Positions 24,617 to 31,596 of a DNA stretch of 64,000 nucleotides are shown here, in pieces. This DNA is from Pseudorhodoferax sp. Leaf274 (lineage in GTDB: Bacteria > Pseudomonadota > Gammaproteobacteria > Burkholderiales > Burkholderiaceae_C). The translations under genes were made by a program, and so were the position numbers. The first letter of the stretch is position 1. Each line of letters begins with the position of its first letter. The DNA is taken from positions 256,837 through 320,836 of the forward strand of contig NZ_LMNA01000028.1 in NCBI RefSeq assembly GCF_001422445.1, in the 5' to 3' direction. The notes under the pieces were generated by a model. That model was given only the letters and a program-made list of their open reading frames with translations, was not told the DNA's origin and did no database searches.

Positions 24617-24889
24617 ATGCCGCTGTACACATACATCGCGACCTTCAAAGGGGCCTCCTGCGTTGTGCAGGGCAGCTACAGCAATTTCAGAGGTTTCGTA
24701 TCTGCGTGGTCGGGTGATCTTCCAGACAACGCGCTGCCAGGGCTGACGGTAGCGCTGCGAAAGGAACTAAGCAGCAAAGCCTATCGAAGCGACTTTGTGG
24801 AAGTCCCGAATCGCAAGCATGTTTGGCGGAAAGTGATTGACTTAAATGGCGCGGAATTCTTGGTATATGCAATCCAAACTCAGGTCTAA
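24617..24889 (+). CDS. Cassette 13: hypothetical protein
   Basis: A 90-residue soluble alpha/beta protein of unknown function (MPLYTYIATFKGASCVVQG... ending EFLVYAIQTQV). The ATG lies 2 nt after attC12. The stop is inside the attC13 left core. Confidence 0.66.
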   Translation: MPLYTYIATFKGASCVVQGSYSNFRGFVSAWSGDLPDNALPGLTVALRKELSSKAYRSDFVEVPNRKHVWRKVIDLNGAEFLVYAIQTQV

Positions 24890-24940
24890 CATTTCGCTCC
24901 AGCGGATGGATTCGCCGTCCGCTGAGCTCGAACGTTAGAC
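24884..24940 (+). repeat. attC13 (57 bp)
   Basis: The cores are GTCTAAC and GTTAGAC, with an AGCGGATGGATTCGCCGTCCGCT hairpin written as arms AGCGGA and TCCGCT around a partly paired middle. Confidence 0.86.
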
Positions 24941-24948
24941 GCTGTCAT

Positions 24949-25359
24949 ATGCTTACCGAAATACTTGGTGTCCTCGAAAAAACAAATACACGTCCAGTCT
25001 TAACTGCGTTTGTAATCTTGTCATTGATGATTAAGGCAACAGATGGTGGTTTGATGAGAAACCCAGTATCTTGGGAAATGGCCCTACTGCTCGTTTTTGG
25101 TCCAATGGCTTATGCAATGGTTTTCTACTGGATAATTGGAGTGACTCGTTTAAATTCAAGTCTCCCAGAAAATGACGTTGTCAGCTATGGACCAATGCTC
25201 GGCAGCAGTCTGCTTGCGGTGTGCCTCATATTTGCTTTTTCGTACTTGGCAAATCATCCTGAGGGCTTATCATTTTCTCTTCTCGGGCAGCCAAACTTCA
25301 TCTATTTTTGTACCTTGTTGCTCCTTTCGGCAGAAACAACAAAGATCCGCAGGCACTGA
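24949..25359 (+). CDS. Cassette 14: polytopic membrane protein
   Basis: A 136-residue protein with about four membrane helices (about residues 16-32, 42-66, 82-102 and 112-128) and an AT-rich coding sequence. The C-terminus (ETTKIRRH) is basic. There is no recognised family. The stop is 29 nt before attC14. Confidence 0.68.
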   Translation: MLTEILGVLEKTNTRPVLTAFVILSLMIKATDGGLMRNPVSWEMALLLVFGPMAYAMVFYWIIGVTRLNSSLPENDVVSYGPMLGSSLLAVCLIFAFSYLANHPEGLSFSLLGQPNFIYFCTLLLLSAETTKIRRH

Positions 25360-25388
25360 ATGGCTAAGCACATGCTTTTGCCAGTATG

Positions 25389-25478
25389 GTCTAACTTTGC
25401 AGTCGAGAGGGACAGCCACAAGCTGCGCTTGTGGTTCCCTGCGCTTCGCTCCGTCTGCCCCTCAATTCCACGTTAGCA
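25389..25478 (+). repeat. attC14 (90 bp)
   Basis: The cores are GTCTAAC and GTTAGCA. The terminal stem is CCACAAGC-TGC-GCTTGTGG with outer pairing of GAGAGGGACA and TGCCCCTC. It belongs to the long class with attC9. Confidence 0.82.
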
Positions 25479-25489
25479 GGACAATCGCA

Positions 25490-25904
25490 ATGAAGCGCGC
25501 TGCCACCGTACTTTTCTTGCTTGGTTGCTTTGCGACCGCGCGAGCCCAGCCTCTTCAGAACCCAGAGATCGCGGCCAAACTACTTCGCTGTTCTATTCTC
25601 TATCTGGCTATTTCAGATATCCGAGGCGAGCAGCAATCAGCAAGGAAGAGGTCCCAGCCCGTTCCTGTCTCAGGGTATGACGTACCGTGGAATGGCGTTG
25701 GCACTCACGAACTCGGAATTCGTAACTTCCGAACTTGAAATTATCGGAAAAACAATAGGTAGCCGCTCCGCCGCAGACGCTGTCGCATTGCTGAACAATG
25801 CCCAGCCAGCATGCATGGAGCTGCCCGTTGCCCATGCGCAGTCAATCACCGAGGCTTTCGAGCGCACGAAGGCTAAAAAGCAAGTGGAGGCGAGCACGAA
25901 ATGA
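25490..25904 (+). pseudogene. Cassette 15: secreted protein, probably frameshifted
   Basis: From the ATG at 25490 the frame encodes a clear signal peptide (MKRAATVLFLLGCFATARA, then QPLQNPEIAAKLLRCSILYLA). It ends at 25738 without further credible sequence. The frame that starts at 25521 has a poor N-terminus but a sensible C-terminal domain up to 25904 (ALTNSEFVTSELEIIGKT, ALLNNAQPACMELP). Joining them requires one frame change near 25610-25650 (a 1-nt insertion or 2-nt loss), which would give a secreted protein of about 138 residues. It may be a decayed cassette or a sequencing error. Confidence 0.6.
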
Positions 25905-25917
25905 ATGACAGTCCACC

Positions 25918-25974
25918 TGCTAACAGGTCATTGCAGCGGACGCCTTCGGCGCCCGCTGAATTCCAGCGTTAGGC
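25918..25974 (+). repeat. attC15 (57 bp)
   Basis: The cores are TGCTAAC and GTTAGGC, with an AGCGGACGCC-TTC-GGCGCCCGCT hairpin. It is the last intact attC of the run. Confidence 0.87.
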
Positions 25975-26078
25975 CTTTCGGGCGTGGCAGCACGCCTATC
26001 TCCGTTGTCGCGGGTGTGACGAGCCGAAGGTTGCCCCTCGGCTAGGCTTGTTTCGTCCAAAACAGTTGAGGTAAATGT

Positions 26079-26498
26079 ATGAGCCAAGACTGTCCGCCGC
26101 TCGAATCTCTGAGATCTCTCAATGCACTCGCTGCATTTAATCGTTGGTGTGCAATTGAAGTTGTTGAAGCATAGGTTGGGCGGGTTGTCATCGAAATGCC
26201 ATGGCGCGCTGAGGTCGGCCAGTACGTTGGATTTATGCATGCTGGCGTTGTGGGGGCCTTGGTCGACACAGCATGCGGTGATGCGGCAGCCACAATGGCG
26301 GGCCACAACTTGTTGGCCTCCCACTTCTCTGTGAACTGCCTTCGTCCCGCAGTCGGGGAGCGCTTCTCAGCAAGGGCGCGAGGCATCAAGCCTGGAAAGT
26401 CCCAGGTATTTACGTCTTGCGAGCTGTATGCGCTATCGGAAGGAACGGAAGTTCTCGTGGCCACCGGAGAAACGCTGCTCACGGTGGTTGCCAAATGA
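26079..26498 (+). pseudogene. Cassette 16: PaaI-like hotdog thioesterase with in-frame stop
   Basis: Read from the ATG at 26079, the frame gives MSQDCPPLESLRSLNALAAF, then NRWCAIEVVEA. It then hits TAG at 26172-26174 and continues in the same frame with VGRVVIEMPWRAEVGQYVGF and HAGVVGALVDTACGDAAAT up to the TGA at 26496. Across the stop the sequence aligns in register with PaaI-type acyl-CoA thioesterases, with the HAGVVGALVDTA active-site helix. The full product would be 139 residues with one amber codon at position 32. A downstream ATG (26196) would give 100 residues lacking the first strand. The 104-nt leader after attC15 is unusually long for a cassette, and no clear attC follows. Confidence 0.75.
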
Positions 26499-26979
26499 CA
26501 GATAGGCCTAAACGGTCTACAGGGACTTGCCCTTTTCAACAGCGGCTCTCTTCTTGATTGACGGCATTCGTATTCATTGATCGCAGATGCACGATGGATT
26601 CACAAGCCACCGCAAAAGGGACAGACTGCACATCGACAGACAGGCTTTTTTCGGCCAATGGTCCAAGCCCCCAGATACGAGCCGCTCGGCAGGACCCCAC
26701 TCACTCGACGTGATTGAAGCACGCAAGGGTTATCGAGTTCCCCTGCCGCCGGTCTGATCTGTGGTGGGTATCTGCCATCGCACCTCCGACTCAGAGAATC
26801 AATTCGTACCGGTTGCGGCTTTTGCTGCGCTGCGGGCATCTGCAGCACATGGTCGGGGTCGAACTGGCCAGCGCGCGCGAGTACGGCCCCACGGGATGCG
26901 CTTGCTTTATTGGCCATCGCCACCATGGCTTTATGCCAGCACTGGCCGGCCGACGAGAAGCCGGGCGCGTCGCGCTGGG
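26499..26979. other. Non-coding or unidentified junction region
   Basis: Between the broken thioesterase cassette and the YcaQ fragment no gene can be supported firmly and no attC stem is visible; only a GCCTAAA remnant appears near 26510. A plus-strand frame from a TTG at 26714 to 27007 (97 codons) has the uninterrupted stretch INSYRLRLLLRCGHLQHMVG with Cys residues. It has no recognised family, runs into the YcaQ fragment in another frame, and may be chance. This stretch probably contains the left recombination junction of the foreign block. Confidence 0.4.
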
Positions 26980-27312
26980 GGCACCGACGATCGGGTGCGC
27001 CTGCTGACGCCGTTCGACCCGGTCGTCTGGGACCGGCGCCGCTTCGAGCTCTTCTGGGGTTGGGCGTATCGGGTCGGGGCCTACACACCCGCGCCGAAGA
27101 GGAAGCTCGGCTACTACGCGCTGCCGTTGCTCTGGGGCGAGCGCGTGATCGGCTGGGGCAATGTCGCGATGCTCGAGTGGCGCTTGCAGGCGGTGATCGG
27201 GCGCGCTTCGGGCAAGGGCATCGAGCCGGCGTTGCGGCTCAGGCTCGATGCCGAGAGGGAACGCTTCGGCGCGTTCATGGGCGCGAGCAACGCACGCTGG
27301 GCACGCGCCTGA
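26980..27312 (+). pseudogene. 5'-truncated YcaQ-like winged-helix protein gene
   Basis: The last roughly 110 codons ending at the TGA at 27310 encode a sequence typical of the C-terminal part of the YcaQ/HTH_42 family (DNA-crosslink glycosylase-like). Key segments are VRLLTPFDPVVWDRRRFELF, then YTPAPKRKLGYYALPLLWG. The family is normally about 350-400 residues, so the N-terminal two thirds are missing. Upstream codons in frame show no similarity. It marks the left end of a foreign block inserted into the cassette array. Confidence 0.68.
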
Positions 27313-27325
27313 ACCGCGCCTGCGT

Positions 27326-28360
27326 TCACTGCACGACGAGTTCGACGCGCCGGTTGCGCGCACGGCCGTCTTCGGCCGCGTTCGAGGCCACCGGCGCGAG
27401 GTTCGCCACGCCCTTCGCGACGAGACGTTTCGCGTCGACCTTGTACGTGCCGCTAAGCGCCGCGACCACGGCTTGCGCGCGCTGCTGCGAGAGCGCGAGG
27501 TTGGCGTCGAGCACGCCCTGGTTGTCGGTGTGGCCGACGATGTAGACCTTGAGCGACGGCTGCGATTGCAGGAGCTTCGCCATCTGTTCGAGCTGCGGAT
27601 TCGACTCCGGCTTGAGCTGGGCTTTCGCGGTGTCGAAGTAGATGCCGTAAAGGGCGATCTTCCCGTCGGCCGCGAGGCCGGTCTGCAGCGCCTTCGCGTC
27701 GACCGTGACCTGGCCGGTCGGCATCGCTTTCGGCTCGACGATGATGAGCGTCGTGCCCGCTGTTTCGGTGGTCGGGTTCGCTGCGACGCCGGTGTAGAGA
27801 AGCACGTGCACATCCGCGCCACCGCGGGCGATCGTGCCGTAGAGGAAGCGGCCTTCTTCGGGCGCGATGGCGCCGTACATCGAGTAGCGGCTGCCGCTCG
27901 GCGTCGTGATGCTGCCGTCCGCCCACTTGAAGCCGGTCACGACGTTGAAGGTGTCGAACCAGGCGAAGTACAGGTCGGCGCAATCCTTCTCGCAGGCGAA
28001 CTTGCGCTTGAAGCCGGCGGCCGTGAGCGCCTGCTCGTAATTGCGCTGCACTTCGAGCGGGCTCTTGCCGCGCGGCGCGAGGTAGACGAGCTTCGTCACC
28101 TTGCCTTCGAGCGTGACGCTCTCCTTCATCTTCTTGTCGGCGACAGCCATGCCGGTCGGCAGCGTGATCTGCTCCCAGTCGCTGTAGCGATAGCCGACGA
28201 GCGACGAGCCTGTGAAGCGCTTGATCAGCGGGTGGTCCTGCGCGCCGGGCACGTCGGGGACGGGCTTGTCGGCGGCGGGTGCCGCGGCCAGCGCCGACAG
28301 CGCGACCGACGCAAGGGTGAGGGCGAAGAACGAGCGAAGGCGGGTGAGCGGGAAGGTCAT
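27326..28360 (-). CDS. OmpA-family protein with N-terminal DUF4892-like domain
   Basis: A 344-residue protein with a signal peptide (about residues 1-26, ALSALAAA cut). An unusual N-terminal domain (about 40-215: FTGSSLVGYRYSDWEQITLP...) with a CEKDC pair resembles DUF4892-type proteins. A C-terminal OmpA peptidoglycan-binding domain follows (about 235-344: IYFDTAKAQLKPES, VGHTDNQGVLDANLALSQQRAQAV, GRARNRRVEL). It should anchor the outer envelope to peptidoglycan. It is on the minus strand, against cassette direction, and its GC-rich codon style (frequent TCG, GCG, GACGAG) differs from both flanks. Confidence 0.82.
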   Translation of the reverse strand: MTFPLTRLRSFFALTLASVALSALAAAPAADKPVPDVPGAQDHPLIKRFTGSSLVGYRYSDWEQITLPTGMAVADKKMKESVTLEGKVTKLVYLAPRGKSPLEVQRNYEQALTAAGFKRKFACEKDCADLYFAWFDTFNVVTGFKWADGSITTPSGSRYSMYGAIAPEEGRFLYGTIARGGADVHVLLYTGVAANPTTETAGTTLIIVEPKAMPTGQVTVDAKALQTGLAADGKIALYGIYFDTAKAQLKPESNPQLEQMAKLLQSQPSLKVYIVGHTDNQGVLDANLALSQQRAQAVVAALSGTYKVDAKRLVAKGVANLAPVASNAAEDGRARNRRVELVVQ

Positions 28361-28414
28361 CGTCGACGATTGGGATGGATCGAGATGCCGAGGATAGTTC
28401 CTCGACCCGGCGGC

Positions 28415-29635
28415 TCAGCCCGCGGCGTTCGCCAGCGGCTTCTGCCCCCACGCGATCCCCGCGCCGAGCAGCAGCACTGCCGCCGAACACGCGAGCCCGC
28501 CGCGCAGGCCACCGGCGCCGTCGGCGACGAGGCCCACCAGCGTCGGCCCGACGATTTGCCCGGCCGCGAACACGATCGTGAAGGCCGCGATGCCGGCCGG
28601 CCAGGCGGCAGCTGGCAGGTTATGGCGCACCAGCGCGGTCGTCGAGGCGACCACCGAGAGGAACACGCCGCCGAACAGGACGCCCGACGCGAACACCGCG
28701 ACCGGGTGCGCGCTCGCCACCGGCAGCACCGTCGCGACCGCGAGCAGCGCGTTCAGCAGCCGCATCGCACCGCCGCCACGGTGGCGCTGCAGGAGCCCCG
28801 CCCAGACGAACGACGAACCGAGCACCGCGACGCCGAGCAGCGCGTAGAACACCGTGATCGCGACGCTGCCGAGATGCTGCTCGCGCAGCAGCGTCACGAC
28901 GAAGGTCATGTAGCCGATGTAGCCGAGTCCGAACAGGAAGTACGAGGCGAGGCCGGCCGCGAAGCGCGGCCACACGAAGCCGCTGCCGCCGGCCGGCGCC
29001 GCGCCGGCCGGATCGAGCGTGCGCGTTGCCGCCGCCGTGATGGCCGTCGCGACCAGCGCCGCAACGCCGAGCGCGATCCACGCGCCGTGCCACGCGTGCG
29101 GATGCGGCATCGCGCTGAGCGGCGGCACCAGCAGCGCCGAGAGCACGATGCCGACGCCCGTGCCGCCGTAGTAGATGCCGAGCACCAGGCCGGGCGACGG
29201 CGCGACCGTGCCGGCGCGCGGGGCGCGTCCGCTCAGACGCGCCGCGAGCAGGCCGCCCGAGACGAAGGTCGCCGCGCTGGCGACACCGGTCAGCGCGCGC
29301 AGCACATAGAGCGCCGCGTCGCCCGTCACCATGCCGTGCGCGGCCAGCAGGATTGCCGAGCCGATGCCGCCGGCGAGCAGCGCGCGTCGAGCGCCATAGC
29401 GCCGCAACCATCCTGGCGCGAGCAGCGCGCCGACGAGGTAGCCGGCGGCGTTCACCGTGTTCATCGCACCGGCCGTCGTGTAGCTCCACCCGAGGTCCGC
29501 GCGCATCGGCGGCAGCAGCAACGCGTAGGAGAAGCGCGAGAGACCGAGCGAGACGGCGGCGGCGAGCGCGAGCGCCGCGGCGATGGCGAAGGTGGGCAGT
29601 TCGCTTGGGGCGGGTGAGGCGGTCGCCTTTGGCAT
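28415..29635 (-). CDS. MFS transporter of the YbfB/YjiJ family
   Basis: A 406-residue protein with twelve predicted membrane helices and the family features LGLSRFSYALLLPPMRADLG in helix 1 and GYLVGALLAPGWLRRYGARRALLAGG as motif A. The YbfB/YjiJ MFS proteins have no well-defined substrate. The start MPKATAS at 29635 is preferred; an upstream extension is Arg-rich and unlikely. It shares strand and composition with the OmpA gene, and both belong to the foreign block. Confidence 0.83.
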   Translation of the reverse strand: MPKATASPAPSELPTFAIAAALALAAAVSLGLSRFSYALLLPPMRADLGWSYTTAGAMNTVNAAGYLVGALLAPGWLRRYGARRALLAGGIGSAILLAAHGMVTGDAALYVLRALTGVASAATFVSGGLLAARLSGRAPRAGTVAPSPGLVLGIYYGGTGVGIVLSALLVPPLSAMPHPHAWHGAWIALGVAALVATAITAAATRTLDPAGAAPAGGSGFVWPRFAAGLASYFLFGLGYIGYMTFVVTLLREQHLGSVAITVFYALLGVAVLGSSFVWAGLLQRHRGGGAMRLLNALLAVATVLPVASAHPVAVFASGVLFGGVFLSVVASTTALVRHNLPAAAWPAGIAAFTIVFAAGQIVGPTLVGLVADGAGGLRGGLACSAAVLLLGAGIAWGQKPLANAAG

Positions 29636-29709
29636 GGGCTCGACGGTATCAGCAGGCTGGCCGGGACGCCGGCGCCGGGAAATGCATCGCACGATGCGCG
29701 GTCTCCAGC

Positions 29710-30111
29710 ATGACAATGGGCAAGGGGGCTGACAAGTCTTTCCAGCAGGCCGCCTTTCAAGGTGGCTCGATTGCAGGAGTCATCAACGACTTCAATGGAG
29801 GAAGTTGGTCCCGATGCGAGACTGCTTGTGTGGTACTTCCTGCTGGAGCGTCTATCAAAGAAATAAAGATTTCGAGTCGAGCGGGTGTAGAACGGGTTTC
29901 GTACCTGGCCAGTGGTTCGAATCCGCACGATCCGAATTCGCCAAACGTTCTCAAGTACGGCGGCGTTCTCAACGCCGGGTCAATGGGAGACTTCTCAGGT
30001 TATCAAGGACTTCAGTTCAATCCCAAAAGCCATTCTGTATGCACTACCGCCAAGAATTGGAGCGGCGACCAACCAACCGCACAGACGGTTCGCGTCATAT
30101 TCGAACGCTAG
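29710..30111 (+). CDS. Hypothetical protein, possibly 5'-truncated cassette gene
   Basis: A frame of 133 codons from the ATG at 29710. The C-terminal 110 residues are Gly/Ser/Asn-rich (GGSIAGVINDFNGGSWSRC, NPHDPNSPNVLKYGGVLNAG) and AT-richer, like cassette genes. The first 10-15 residues lie at the edge of the foreign block, and no signal peptide is seen although the composition looks secreted. It may be the remainder of a cassette gene whose 5' end was replaced. No family is recognised. Confidence 0.5.
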   Translation: MTMGKGADKSFQQAAFQGGSIAGVINDFNGGSWSRCETACVVLPAGASIKEIKISSRAGVERVSYLASGSNPHDPNSPNVLKYGGVLNAGSMGDFSGYQGLQFNPKSHSVCTTAKNWSGDQPTAQTVRVIFER

Positions 30112-30120
30112 ACATTGGTG

Positions 30121-30216
30121 ATGCAGTTCCGTTTAGCAACGCGGCAAGACCTTGCCAGCGTTGCCGACGTACTTTCTGCTGCTGAGGCTTGCTACTGCGT
30201 CATGCGGTCGAAGTGA
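30121..30216 (+). pseudogene. N-terminal fragment of a GNAT acetyltransferase
   Basis: A 31-codon frame, MQFRLATRQDLASVADVLSA then AEACYCVMRSK and stop. It matches the first strand and helix of GNAT N-acetyltransferases (the pattern RLATxxDxxxIAxLL). The rest of the enzyme (about 120-150 residues including the acetyl-CoA site) is absent. A degenerate attC follows 17 nt later, so this looks like the relic of an acetyltransferase cassette. Confidence 0.5.
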
Positions 30217-30232
30217 CGTCGGTGCGCGCAAT

Positions 30233-30290
30233 GTCTAATATTTCTTTCCATTGGACCGCTTTCGGCGTCCGCTGAAATCAGACGTGAGGT
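30233..30290 (+). repeat. Degenerate attC site
   Basis: The sequence matches attC6 and attC7 through its body (TTCTTTCCAT, GGACCGCTTTCGGCGTCC, CTGAAATCAGACG). Both cores are damaged: GTCTAAT in place of xxCTAAC, and GTGAGGT in place of GTTAGGT. It is probably no longer recombinogenic and marks the original distal end of the array. Confidence 0.75.
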
Positions 30291-30604
30291 GCCATGAAGG
30301 GTACTCCGCGCCGGTCGCGAGGGCGCAGCGGAGTTCTTTTCCCGTTGGGTTTCGAGCCCTCGGCTCTTGCCATGGAACGACGGCGCAGGTAGCGTGCGCT
30401 TGACCATTCCATCGAGCGGACGTCCATGGGCTGGCCGCGCTGCTCTAGTTTTTACTGGTAGCGCCTCAGATATGATGTGCAGCGCCCGTGAGAGCAGTCG
30501 GCATGACAGTCCTGATCGCGCGATGGTTTGCGCGCAAGTGACGCGGATTTACTGGCAACGATGGGACATCGCGGAACCGACAACACGCCGACCAAGGAGA
30601 AAAC
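30291..30604. other. Intergenic region with possible attC relic and weak promoter
   Basis: No gene is supported here. A segment at about 30408-30428 (CATTCCATCGAGCGGACGTCC) resembles the left half of the array's attC sites, without a matching right half. A weak sigma70-like pair, TTTTTA (30449-30454) and TATGAT (30471-30476) with a 16-nt spacer, precedes the gene at 30605. Confidence 0.35.
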
Positions 30605-30973
30605 ATGCCTATCATTTCTCTCGATGTCTATGCGCCTTTCGAGCCGACGCTGCCCGAGTTGGCGGCGCAGATCCTTCAATCCAACGCGATGCAGCACCTG
30701 CATTTCGACCCGGGCCTGACGACGGTGCGCATATCGTTCGCGTCTTCGAACGATCAATGGTTTCAGGATTCCAGGTTGTTGAATCGGCAGCAGGAGCCCA
30801 CTTTTCACGCGAACACCATCATTGGAAACAAGACGGCGACCAATCTAGAGATCGCTTATTTCGTGACGGAGACAAGAAACGCGCTGGAACAACTGTTTTC
30901 ACAGATTTTCCCGGGGACCCAATACCCACAGCTACCCGATCGGAACAAGGTGACGGTCGTTGAAATGCCATGA
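30605..30973 (+). CDS. Hypothetical protein, possibly tautomerase-like
   Basis: A 122-residue protein with a good AAGGAGA ribosome site. The N-terminus MPIISLDVYAPFEPTLPELAAQ (given here only as its opening) has Pro after Met and a strand-helix pattern followed by TTVRISFASSNDQWF. This recalls 4-oxalocrotonate tautomerase-superfamily proteins. The similarity is weak and no further motif confirms it. It lies just outside the cassette relics and may be the first gene of the ancestral right flank. Confidence 0.55.
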   Translation: MPIISLDVYAPFEPTLPELAAQILQSNAMQHLHFDPGLTTVRISFASSNDQWFQDSRLLNRQQEPTFHANTIIGNKTATNLEIAYFVTETRNALEQLFSQIFPGTQYPQLPDRNKVTVVEMP

Positions 30974-31146
30974 GTCGGCGGGCCAAAAACTTGTTTTGAC
31001 AACGCCTGACCATCCTCGAAGCCCAATCCACCTCCAGCAAACAGACGCCCGCGGTCGATCCGGGATCGATGGGCTCGAACCTCTTGCATCTGGCCAGTCA
31101 GCAGCTTGCACATCAACTCAACCCACCCCAGCCTACCCCCCACCCC

Positions 31147-31533
31147 ATGATCGACCACACCGGCATCACCGTCAGCGACTTCCCCAACAGCAAGTCCTTC
31201 TACGCCTGCGCATTGGCCCCGCTGGGCTACGCGATGGTCATGGAGCTGTCGGCGGCCGTCACGGGCCACACCGACACGGCAGGCTTTGGCGAGCCGCCGA
31301 AGCCGGATTTCTGGATCAGCACGGGCAGGCCGAACCAGCCGCCGCTCCACATCGCGTTCCGCGCACCGTCGCGTGCCGCGGTCGATGCGTTCTACGCCGC
31401 GGCCATGGCGGCGGGCGGCAGGGACAACGGCGCACCCGGGGTGCGGCCGCACTACCACCCGGACTACTACGGCGCCTTCGTGCTCGACCCGGATGGGCAC
31501 AACATCGAGGCCGTCTGCCACGCTCCGCAGTAG
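31147..31533 (+). CDS. VOC-family (glyoxalase-like) protein
   Basis: A 128-residue protein with one vicinal-oxygen-chelate fold. A metal-ligand His sits in MIDHTGITV, and the C-terminal GAFVLDPDGHNIEAVCH motif has the usual His/Glu pair. VOC proteins cover lyases, dioxygenases and resistance proteins; the substrate cannot be told. The start ATG 31147 is set by the DHTGI motif, though no strong ribosome site precedes it. GC is back to the host level here. Confidence 0.82.
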   Translation: MIDHTGITVSDFPNSKSFYACALAPLGYAMVMELSAAVTGHTDTAGFGEPPKPDFWISTGRPNQPPLHIAFRAPSRAAVDAFYAAAMAAGGRDNGAPGVRPHYHPDYYGAFVLDPDGHNIEAVCHAPQ

Positions 31534-31596
31534 GCGCAGGGCCATCTGCCGGGTCCGCGCAGGCGCGGCACGGCCGGGATGGTGGGCGCGCAGGGC

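Larger units (their letters stand above)
19103..26498 (+). mobile_element. Integrase-less integron cassette array (CALIN)
   Basis: Fifteen attC recombination sites, each followed within about 2-20 nt by the start of a small plus-strand gene, divide this 7.4-kb stretch into sixteen cassettes. Every site has an RYYYAAC-like left core, a central imperfect palindrome and a GTTRRRY-like right core. Base composition is clearly lower in GC than the flagellar genes on the left. No intI integrase is present anywhere in the window, so the array is presumably mobilised, if at all, by an integrase elsewhere. All genes read left to right away from flhA. Two distal cassettes (25.5 and 26.1 kb) are broken. 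Confidence 0.92.

Noticed and set aside
19453..25974. Regularly spaced repeats as a CRISPR array
   Set aside because: Spacing is irregular (about 240-660 bp), the intervals are coding, and each repeat is an imperfect palindrome with integron cores.
27248..29617. A 789-codon plus-strand frame across the OmpA and MFS genes
   Set aside because: Arg/His/Glu-rich with no domain, and antisense to two well-supported genes.
30107..30113. GCTAGAC as another attC right core
   Set aside because: It overlaps a stop codon and no palindromic stem lies upstream, so it is probably coincidental.
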